Source of the DNA: Acanthopleura granulata | Lineage: Eukaryota > Mollusca > Polyplacophora > Chitonida > Chitonidae | Direction: 5' to 3' | Assembly: GCA_016165875.1 (NCBI GenBank) | Contig: JABBOT010000007.1 | Location: forward strand, 14,227,997-14,291,996 | Length of the DNA: 64,000 bases | Part shown: one piece after another, positions 27,201 to 39,200 of the stretch | Position numbering within the stretch: position 1 is the first letter of the stretch | Layout of the letters: every line of letters starts with the position of its first letter | Position numbers and translations under genes: made by a program | Notes under the pieces: model-generated | Told to the model about the DNA's origin: nothing | The model's input: the letters and a program-made list of their open reading frames with translations, nothing else | Databases searched by the model: none

Positions 27201-30200
27201 ATATGTACTTTTCTCATCATTCCTGCCTCATGCCATTACTCATGGGATTTGGAAAGTCTGTTTAACATGACTTCTGTTTGTAACATTGACAAGTCTTAAT
27301 TTCGCTGTTATGTTTGATGGTGTAGAACTGATCCTCCCAGAAGGAAGACACGCCGCTTGTCCCAGCTCCTGAAGAGGCGCAGTATTTCCCACAGTCCCAA
27401 AACTAACACCTGGAAGGGAAGCCCATCCAAGACAGGTAGTGGTAATGAGAGTGAGACAGAGAAAAAGTCACGCCGTAGGAGAAAAAAATCAAAGAGAAAG
27501 TCCTCACTTGCCTCCCCTTCTTCTGATGAAATAGTACCAGGTAACTGTGAACATTGTCTGCTCGTCATGTGTTTGTCTTTTACTTGGTGTATAGAAGTGT
27601 ATTTGACTAATAAGGCTGTGAGGACAATCTGTAGGTTTTACTTGTTTCTTTGTCAGTTCTGGGGCATCTTCCACGAAACCAGTTTTGACTTTAGTCAAAA
27701 TATAAAATGTCATTTTAGATACTTATTTGGTAACCATGTGCGATAAAATTGGGAACACGTAACAAGCGTTACGTTAAGACACCTGGGCCATAAACTATAC
27801 TGACTTAAGTCAAAATTTTCTTTGTGGAATCAGCTCCTGGCATCTTTGGTTTTGTAAATAAGACATATCTGACAATAACAGTCAACTTCTGAACTTACTG
27901 TGAAACATACGAAAGATACTACATAACTAGATGGCCTTCCTGGCTCACTCAGCTGAGGTACTGCTCTTGTCCCTGCTTTTGCCCTTGATGTATGAGGCTG
28001 CGAGCTCATATCCAGTTCTTGTTGCTTAAGCTGTGGCTTTAAAGTAGGCATGAAATGTTGGGTCCTTATTTCTTAACATGCCTCCTAAAATATGAAAGTA
28101 GAAAAAGCTCCCAGTGACACCACTTTGCACCACCCTCCTCCCCCAACATCTTTGGCCTTTGAAAGAGTTGTTTTGACAGCTATCACTGTTGACGTTACAA
28201 TTGCACACTACTTGGTTTCCTTAGTAACACAGTGCATTATTCCAGAGTACGTTGGGCTCATGTATACCAGAATTTTCTGGAATTCTGTGAGCTGCGGGAC
28301 AAAAAGAGGAGTGACTTGTGTAACCACCTCATAGATACATGTGAATGTAACGCTATTGAATTCAGTTCATGATTAACTGAGTATGGCTAGTTACATGTAT
28401 CAACTGCTTTGTTGAGATCTTACCCTTATTCCTCAACCTTTTTGCATATCAAAGACCAACTTTCCGTGCAGTTTTTTTTTTTTTTTTTTTTTTGAGACAA
28501 AACTACATTGGTTGGATTGGCCAGTTTCAGGGATATGCTTGAATAAACACCTTGCAAACATGCGAATAGGTTGAAGAATTACAGTTCACAGAAAGCTGGG
28601 TATAATCTGGGATACAATATTGTATTCCAGGCATAAATATAATTGTACATTGTGTGAATATTCTGAAGAAAAAGAAATGAGTTGAAAGTGATATGTGGAT
28701 GTACGTGAGGGATTTCCTACAGTACATGATCTGTTTGAACCTCAGGAATCGTGCACTGTTTTTTTTTTTTTTGCTAAGGAAACACATGGTACTTGGCCAG
28801 GATACTCCAGGTTAAGATAGTTGACAATAGATAGCTGTAATGCTGTTCATATGAGCATAAACCACCAGCATTTTCATTCGCTCTTTGGGGTTTTACTCCT
28901 TTACACATCTTATGCATTAATATAATTCATGGACCTTTTTGATCACCTGAATGGCTCTCATACTCGAAATGCTCCAGAGAAATTTGACAAATCAGAGTAA
29001 GGGGCTCCTGTCTACGGCTTGATGAAGGTGTTACATAGAATGCCACACTGATTGAGTAACGAAAGAGTGAAAGGTCACTCACCAAACTGCTTTCACGCCA
29101 CGCCCAGTACGAGCACTGCAATCCTGTGGCAACTTCTTTTTAGCTTATGGTCGAGGCGACAAATATAATTGCCCATCTCACCATTGTGGCTCCATTTCAA
29201 ATTTTGATCACTCAAGGTAAAAAAGGACAAATTTTATGGTCAAGCACACAGCTGTGGCTTTTCACTGAGTGATCGAAATGGTCAACGAAATATGGTAATG
29301 AGTATAACCCCAAAGGGCAGATGAAAGTGTGTGGGTTAAACCGCAATCAGTCCTTTGTTCCTGTACTGATAATTTCCCTGAACATGATCGGGGGGGGGGG
29401 GGGTAAACCTGTAACCCTATCCTAGATTAGTGATGACTTCTATGCCATCTGTGCTCAAGCATGTTAATATGGCGATGGATCTTGTCTAAGCACGTCATTT
29501 GAGTAAAAACTATGAAAGACAAGACAAAAAAGTTTCAGGAGTGCTTCTTGCCAACCATTTACAAGTCACTTCATTAGTCATGTAGTATAAAATGTGTGAT
29601 ATTTGTGGCATGGGAATTGTACTGTATAATGAAAAGTGGTTTTACAGACAAATATTTCCCATATGTCATTGACAGTAACCAGGTGCATTCACCTATACAG
29701 AGAAACTTGTATTGACTTGATTGGTTGATCTCAACATACGTGTACGAGACTGTATATGATGGGACATATCATTAACCAGCTTCCATAAACCCTCAAAGTC
29801 ACAACCTCATTCGTGGTTGTATCCCCAGAGTCAGAAAATTCCCAGAAATTTTTATTGATTCCTTGAATGGTTCCACGTAGTGAAATCTTCATATGAAAGT
29901 GTGTGCCCCTGCCATACCATCTGTATCGCCATCCAAATAGACATCTAAATCAACTCCCTTCTGTCAACAAAATTCATCAACCCTGACATTGACTTTGACC
30001 AGTAAGCTGTTCTGGGACATGGGTTCCAGAGCTCTGCACACGGCAGCAGTACATGACACACCCAACAGCAACAGGGGAAATTTCTTTAATAACTCATGTA
30101 TACAGTTATTGATCATTATGAGAAAATGAGACCATTTACAAGTTTCCCTCTGAGACAAAATCTCTGAATTTACCAACATCTGGGACTCTCATGACATAGA

Positions 30201-33200
30201 TTAGTTCCAGCCAACAAAGATAGAACAGACCAAGGGACACAACTGTGTGATGGTAGTTTTCGTCTGGCCTCGAAAGTGCCAGTTTTTCTCAGTTTTCTTT
30301 ACATACAGCTTTACATATACATCATAAAAATGCTTTGTACTGATAAATTTGTATGACAACCTTCTGGGGATTACACAGTTAGATTTATACTAGAAACTAA
30401 ACGTGTGTAGCTTACAGATTTACAGATCAAAGCTGTTTCTTAATGCTTTCTCAGGGTCAGACATGGTATTGTATGGTTTTAAGTATGATTTATGTAAATA
30501 TTAAAATATGCATTAACCTTTATGAGTATTGACAAAAATTGCTGTGTGCCTTATGCTAATCTATAACTTTTTGCTCTACAAATCTCGTGTTTATATGCAT
30601 GAAGTGAGCAGATAATGGTCACATTGCCTTGTTTGTTATATTTGCACTGGTTTCTGGTATACTTCATTTCTACAGTCAGATTCTTGTGCAAACTTTATTA
30701 TACCCATGATATTGTGTGTGACTGTGAGGGCTTTTGTGTTACTTGTAAGTAGTGTTAGATCTGTTCTTGTTGGCTGGAAATATACAGCAATTCAAGCATC
30801 AATATTCCACAAATGTCCATTCCTGTATAATTGTACAGGTTGTGTTATTGGAAAGTATTGGAAATGTTTGCCCTGTTAAAAGGCTTGCTTGTTTACATGC
30901 CTGGTTGATCACTGCTTTTGAAGGGCTTGTTCGTGTAGTTTTGTTGCTGACACCATCTTTATTATGTCAAACCAGCATAGCTGACACACAATTACAGTTT
31001 TCTGTAGATGCATGCTGCTAATCTCAACTTTACCTTACTCTGGACCCCATGATTTCAACACACCTTGTCAATATGGTCCATAAAACCCACCATACTACCA
31101 AAACATTTGACTGCATTTTAATAATTTGCTAAAAACAAAATGTGAAAAAGCCATAGAAGATATTTTCAGGTACAGTTTTTAATGGTGTGTTTACTCTCCA
31201 TAACACTTTTACAGGGTTTTTCCCCTCTAAGTGAAAAATGGCTTTGTTGAATCAGCTCCAGATTCGTTGAGAACATGAATTTGTGGTGTCCTGTTGGATA
31301 CGTGAAGATTATCAGCTTTCGATGGGCATAGATATGCAAACATGGCTGTGACCATCCTTCATTGGGCATAACCTGACCAATCCAAACAAAAATGGCCTTA
31401 CTCAAAAGATATTATTGGTATATTGATAAAAGTTTTTTTTTTAAATTTATATTTCTTTAAAATCCCTTTCTTTTTCAAGAGGCAGAATAAAAGCAAAGGG
31501 TCTGACTGACCCTAGTTTTTCTCATAGGATCGGCCAACAAACCGTTTTTTTGAGAATGGCCTGAGATCTTTATAAGAGGTGAACACCTGGGCCGCATTTC
31601 ACTAACAAGTCTTAAGTCGTAAATCTTAATCTTCAGTCCTAAGTTTTATCAGTCAGTACACATTAAAGCATTGGTAGTATTGTTTAGTGAAATGGTCGTA
31701 TGTCGTAAGTTTTAGCTAAGGACCTGAGTTACGACTTTTGACCTTTACTGAGTCCCTGGCCTCATGTGATTTGATGAATATCCTCCCTATCACCCAGAGA
31801 AATTCGTCATTGTACAAAAACTTTATCTGGACCATTTTTCACCATGGAATGCATCCCAAATCTGTAACACCTTTATATTGTACTCCTCCTTGTGTGTCAC
31901 CCTGTCAGACCATCAGACCACTTTTGTCCAAACCAGTTTGATGTAATGAAATTAAACTTGTTTTGTGACTTGACCATGACAAGTTTGTGTCAAACAAGTC
32001 ATTGGACTAGCCCAAGGTTATGCCCCTTTCAAAGTCATACTGAAGGTGGATATCTTCCTGTCATTTCAGTCAGATGGTAACAAGACTACATGATCACTGC
32101 TTTGTAAAATCTTTAAATGACCAATCTCAGCTGTTAAACTCTTTGCTTATCATGCACCTAAGTCATTCACAAGCCAAGTGTGTTTTTTCCAGATACTCTA
32201 ATTTTTCATTAGCTCACTAGAACTTTACCTTCTGGTACATGTGCGTGCTGTTACATGCTTTTTCCTCTCGCCTGAGTGGTACCTGAGCTGGGTGTTGGTT
32301 TTATCGTAGGAGAATTTTTGCCTGTAATAAGTGTATAAATATTTCCTCACTTCCAAGCTCTTTCTGTAATTGATATCTCCTGAAACATGTCATACTCCAG
32401 TGAATATCTTTTTCCCCTCTGATAGCCAACTAATATTTGTTATATACTGACAAAGCTGAGACAAATGGAATTGCCTGTGATTGCATAAAGAAAAAGACTT
32501 GCAAGCAAAGAAAAAAATATCTGTGCTCTTGTGGTGTTCTGTTTAAAATCAAGCTTAGTGATGAGCTTCTAACAGATTTGAAGGGATTGCTTGAGCCACA
32601 TGTGTAAAAGTCATACTCTTTGAAGGGATTGCTTGAGCCACATGTGTAAAAGTCATACTCTTTGAAGGGATTGCTTGAGCCACATGTGTAAAAGTCATAC
32701 TATTCCATTGCATCAGCTTCTTACATGCAAATGCTTTGCACATATCTGTATTAAAGCCCATGATAATTCATCTGAATGGCAGAATTGGGATCTTAATATC
32801 ATAGCGTGTCAAGTTTGCATTGTTGAAGAGCTGAATTTGTCAGATATACCTTAAATGACTTGAAATTCGTCCATGATAAATTTTCTCCTGATTCTGAAAG
32901 TTGTGCCAGCTTTAGACTTTGTGATTTGACTTAGTTTGGAAGGTAGGATGATATCTTTTAGAAAAATGTGCTTCAGCACCAAAAATAATATTTTAGGATA
33001 TTAATTTGCCTCAAAAATTGCACTCTTTAGATGAAATTTTGGATGATTTATAAGCTGTGTAATAGCTACACATAAATAAACTAAGCATGGCTTTTGCAGG
33101 AAAATAGGCAACAAAAGAGATCTTTGAGATGAAAGTGAACTTTTCACATATTGAAAAACTGTTTTGAGAGATATTTTTCTCTTTAATAATGCAAGAAACT

Positions 33201-36200
33201 CTTTTGGAATGTTCACACATCTGTAAAGTATAGCTGACTTTGACACGAGTCCCAAACATACGTGTATATATGTGTCCATGGAGGCTTGTGTGGTTTTCAC
33301 TGTGACTCATGTTGTGCTTCACTGTGACTCATGTTATGTTTCACTGTGACTCATGTTGTGTTTCACTGTGACTCATGTTGTGTTTCACTGTGACTCATGT
33401 TGTGTTTCACTGTGACTCATGTTGTGTTTTGTGTACCTGTACAGTACAACCACTGCCAGAGGCCACTGTACAAGGTTCAGGGCTGGCTCTCTCACCAAGG
33501 TAAATATCATCTCTTTTCTCCTCAGCATGTATATATTAAAGCCAAAAGAGCTCTAGGTGTTTTGTATTAACAGCTTATTGAGTACAGCAGGTGAATCAGG
33601 ATCATGTGTTTATAGTGTTCAGCAGTCTTTGTTGGCTTTCAAAGATTGTCACTGGTTCAAATCCAGTTCTTGACTATTTAGGTCCGCATGCATGTTGAAA
33701 GAAAATGGTACTAGCAATGATCAGATTGCCATGACCATGTACATGTATAAACATGAAAGGACTGGATTGTTACCCTGATAACAGTATACTGACAGTTTCT
33801 GTTTTTAGGTTTTGTGTCTGACGTGTTTGGTATTGGCATCTCATTGACACAACACGATAACAATACATGTAATTATGAAAGTTTTGTTGCCATCAGATTC
33901 CTGACTCTTATTGGCCAGGAACTAATCAAATGTATTAAGAGCTATACTTTACATGCAGTGTTGGTCAGAAGAGCCAGTCAGGGTTCCAGATAAAGATTCT
34001 TAGTTCTGTTGTTCATTTTAAAACCTTTGAGCCATAATTTCTAATCACCAGTACAGTGATCATGTGGAAATAGTTTAATCCAGTGAAAAGAAATTAGACT
34101 TTGAGATAAATTGAAAGTTTTGGACAATATATTTTAACATGTCAGAGTAAGCTGAGTGTGTTTGTGGATTGGATCAGAGTAAAAGTCTGCATATTCAAAA
34201 CACATACATTGCAGTGGCACATTGGTCCATCCTTAGAAATTATGTTGTGCGTAATCAGGCCATGGCCCCATTTCAGGAAGCATGCTTAGTGCTAAGTAGC
34301 ACTTAACTAAGTGCACTTCCTGTCTCTACAGCGTGCGTTGTCATGGCTAAGGCAATACTTAGCTAAGTGTGTGTTATGAAACTTGGGCCTGGTCTTTGAA
34401 ATATGCTTAGATCAACAGGGAAATAGAGTTTCTGTTTATAAATTGACAGAAACTGACCAGGAAATGATCATACTGTGACCAAATTGTCAGACTATTAGTT
34501 TTGAGTATTAAGGGGAAAAAAATTAAATGTTACATTTCTTTGTTGGTGATTATGGGTTGAAAATGAGGCTTTAATAGGAGACTCAACCTACTCGAATGTG
34601 GTAAAAAGAGAATATATATTTTAAGAGTTGGCTTCACTTTTATTAGACTCCTGAGAAATGGAATGCCTTAAACGTGTTGAAAATCAAAATTTTGGTAAAA
34701 TTATTTACTGTATTTAAGTTAAAAGTAGCAAATGCAAGCTATTGCTCTATGTGGACATAAAGAAATGTACTGAAATAGCCCTTAAAGTGAAGTACATGTT
34801 CTTGTGGCACATTTATAGAAAAGATCAATAAATATATTCCTGTATTTTTGTCATTTGTACATGTATAATGATGATGTGATTGTGACTAAATGTGTTATGA
34901 ATAATGCAGGATGTATAAAACCAGTAGTGACAGTCATTCTGTAGGATGATAAAGACTCATGCTCAACTTCTTCCTGGTTAAAGATTCGTGTTCTGAGGCT
35001 TTCTGTTTAACCTTCACTTACATGTGCTTGTCTCAAGGCTAAGTATTGAAATTACCCAGTTGTTATACAAACATTGTTACACTTATGGTGTAGTTACAAG
35101 TCCATCTGGATCTACAAATACCTATTTACTAACACTGTTAGAGCTAGCTAATATGGGGTAATTGTGTTCACAATGAAACTGATATACAGTGTAAGATGTC
35201 TTTTTTTGGCTATGCTGATGTTGTACGTGTAAGTTTAATTCAAACATGCGATAAACTCAGTTTGTTGTTGGTAAGAAAAAACTGAAGCCTCAAGGAGGTA
35301 GGCAGGGGAGAGGGGTGGTTGGAGTGGGTGGGAACAGGTAGATCTTTCTTTTTGTTGTAAACTTTGGCCCATCTAGCGTGACAAGGCTATCTTTATTTTC
35401 TCATGTCATTTGATAGTTACATATAGCCTACAGTGTACATTCAGTCCTTTCATTGTCAAAAACCATGTTAAATTTCAGGTAATACTTGTGTGTGCGCTAT
35501 TTGTAATAATGCTACCTATCCTACACAAACATAAAAATAGCTTTGCTATGTGAAGATAAATAACAATGTATTGTGGACTAGTGTGTACAGTGTGTATGTG
35601 CGTTGTTGAAAAGCAGGAATTGAAATTGCATGTGTATCAAAATAATCCAAACATACATGTTTTAAATGGTAAACTCATATCCAAAGAAGTTTGCCATTCA
35701 GTGTATCTGAAATGACAAGTGTGACAAATGACATGTATATAGGTTTTTCCACGCAGACTTTGTGCTGTGTGGGACAGTTTATCCCACATTTTATATACTG
35801 ACATGATAAAATCTGGCTGCTGTCTGGTGTTAGCAAAAGCAGTCTTGACTTTTGATCTCCTACGCAACTATTAGAAAGACAGCAAGCTGGATCTTTGATC
35901 TCCTTCACAACTATTAGAAAGACAGCAAGCTGGATCTTTGATCTCCTACGCAACTATTAGAAAGACAGCAAGCTGGATCTTTGATCTCCTTCACAACTAT
36001 TAGCAAGACAGCATTAACATGACCTAAGGATCTCCTACACGACTATTAGCAAGACAGCAAACATAACCTTTGATCTCCTACACAACTGCAGTGTATTAGC
36101 AAGACAGCAGACTTGACCTTTGATCTTGTACACAGCTGTTAGCAAGACTGCAGACTTGACCTTTGATCTTGTACACAACTATTGGCAAGACAGCAGACTT

Positions 36201-39200
36201 GACCTATGATCTCGTACACAACTATTAGCAAGACAGCAGACTTGACCTTTGATCTCCTACACAACTACAGTGTATTAGCAAAACAGCAGACTTGACCTTT
36301 GATCTTGTACACAGCTGTTAGCAAGACTGCAGACTTGACCTTTGATCTCCTACACAACTATTAGCAAGACAGCAGACTTGACCTTTGATCTCCTACACAA
36401 CTATTAGCAAGACAGCAGACTTGACCTTTGATCTTGTACACAGCTGTTAGCAAGACTGCAGACTTGACCTTTCATCTTGTACACAACTATTAGCAAGACA
36501 GCAGACTTGACCTTTGATCTCGTACACAACTATTAGCAAGACAGCAGACTTGACCTTTGATCTCCTACACAACTGCAGTGTATTAGCAAGACAGCAGACT
36601 TGACCTTTGATCTTGTACACAGCTGTTAGCAAGACTGCAGACTTGACCTTTGATCTCCTACACAACTATTAGCAAGACAGCAGAATTAACCTGTAATCTC
36701 CTATGCCACTATTTGTCAGTTATATCTGGCTTTTTTTTTTCCTTGTTAATTTCTTGATGATATGTATTTTTTTGTGCATTAAGATGTGTAAGTGTGGAAT
36801 GGCTACGTGTCTGAGATCAGTAGTAATGCCATGTGTTGAGCAAGTGACAGTGTGTTGTATATTATTTATATCTTCTCTAACCTCAGGATTATCCCCATAC
36901 CTATGGTACGTTTACAAGCTTTTGTTGCACTCTTTTTGTTTTTAGTTTGAATCCCACAATGGTCAGAAAACCAACAAGTTATGGAACTCCTGGTGATATA
37001 TTACACCGTGTACTTTGAGTGGCATGACTAAGAGCGAAATATTGGCACATTCAAAATATTTGTGCATGTATAAAATTCACTTTCAACTGGCGATAGTTAC
37101 TTCATTACCAGTAACTGCTCCACTTCACCTGTATTTTGTCATACTGGTACACACACAGTTGTAGCCTTGGCACCTTTTGTCCCTTGGTTAATACCATTGT
37201 GAGACTCCATCATTCTTTTATTTGTTTATTTATTTTTGCAGGAAAATGATGCATGCATGTCTGGCTTGTTTTATTTCCTCTTTGTATTTCAGTAGCTTCA
37301 TAACTATATTGTCGTATTTTGTGAAAACACATGCAACTTGTGCATTTTTTTCAAGTGATACTAAGGTAGCCTATGTGTCGATCTTCATTTTAGTGTGTGC
37401 TTTACCAGGTGTTCGTGCATCATTGCCTAAAGTTGTGTCATATTAGCGTTATGATTTTACACAGTGTTATTCCTCTCCGGCAGTACATTTGAAAGTCTGC
37501 CAGCAAGCTGCGAGTAGTTGTGGGTTCCCGTGGGCGCTGCCTGGTTTCTTCCCACCATAATGCTGTCCGCTGTGGTATAAGTGAAATATTTTTGAGTACG
37601 GCATAAAACACCAATCAAATAAATAAATAAATATATCAAATAGTAGACAGTCGATTGGCTTTGAAAAACACCCATTAGCTGGGTTGTCTGTTAATCTTGC
37701 CATTTGTTTTGTTCCTATTTTTTAGATATTGAACATACTGTAAATGATTCCGAAAAAAAAAACATTGACTTGTTTTATGTGTTACTTGTGAAATAGAAAA
37801 TCATACAGGGCAATAAGCCAAGTATCCAAATCACAGGTCACGTTGTCAGCTGCTAAAACAATATTTAAAATCAAATTCCCAATCACCAGTTCAATAAATT
37901 GACTCAGAGCTCTCTGCATGGTGCAATCTATTCCTCTTGTTGTAGGTTTAAAACAAATGAAATGCTGCACCGTGTATAAAGTGTAAACTGTTTTCTCTGG
38001 CTTCAGAAACCTCCTCAGATCCTCCGATCTCTTCCTTCCCTTCCCGACTAAGTCCCGACGTGAGGAGTGCCGACTGCAGGATGGTGCACATAAGGTACCT
38101 GCACACATGTTGATTTATATCATAGTGCACTGGTTCTGCTAAATGTAGTATAGCAAGTCTTTTTAACTTGGACATTACATTTTTACACGTCTTTGTCGTT
38201 ATTGTAGCTGCTGGTCTTGTTTTCATATGTTTTCACTATACATCTGTTGTACCATCAGACTTACATGTTAGACATGGTAGATGTGCAAGCATGAAACCAA
38301 ATAGAACTTAATGTTGTGATCACGTTCCCTCTCCAGTGTCAAACCAAACAGTACACCATGTTGTGATCACATTCCCACTCCAGTGTCCAACCAAATGGTA
38401 TACCATGTTGTGATCACAGTCTCATTCAAGTGTCAAACCAAATAGTACACCATGTTGTGATCACATTCCCACTCAAGTGTCAAACCAAATGGTACGCCAT
38501 GTTGTGATCACATTCCCACATTCCCACTCAAGTGTCAAACCAAATAGTGCACCATGTTGTGATCACATTCCCACTCCAGTGTCAAACCAAATGGTATACC
38601 ATGTTGTGATCACAGTCTCGTCAAACCAAATAGTACACCATGTTGTGATCACATTCCCACTCAAGTGTCAAACCAAATGGTACACCATGGTGTGATAACA
38701 ATCCCACTCAAGTGTCAAATCAATCCCAGGGAGATGCTTGCACAAAGGGATTGTAAGCCTAAGTAGATCATAAATCACTACGATCTTGATTACAGCCACG
38801 TTCGTCGTAACTTACAATCAAAAATTACAATCGGTATGACTCAGTTGTAAGTATTTACAATTGTCCTAAACCTTATGATGAGTGCAGATACTTGCCTTAG
38901 GTGAACTGCTATCAGTTATCATACCAAACAGTACACCATGTTGTGGTCACACTCCCAGATCAAGTGTCAAACCAAACAGTATGTTCTGATGACACTCATA
39001 CATGATAGCATGGAGTGGATTTCTCCATATTGCCTTCTTATGGCCACTCATAATAAAGAACATATCCACAAGTGAAACAAAATTAAGCACTGGTTCAAAA
39101 AAGAAAATTTATTAATTGACTGTATGTGTTCTTATCAGAATGTAGTCAATGCAACCTGGCAATACAGACCTCCAGAGCAAACCTTTATTGGTCAAGATGA

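Noticed and set aside
27936..28040. Possible SINE head (GGCCTTCCTGGCTCACTCAG)
   Set aside because: Resembles the head only loosely and lacks the centre and tail; too weak to annotate.
35833..36706. CRISPR-like array of ~43-bp repeats
   Set aside because: There are no unique spacers between conserved repeats; the whole unit repeats. The host is an animal, and the array is intronic.
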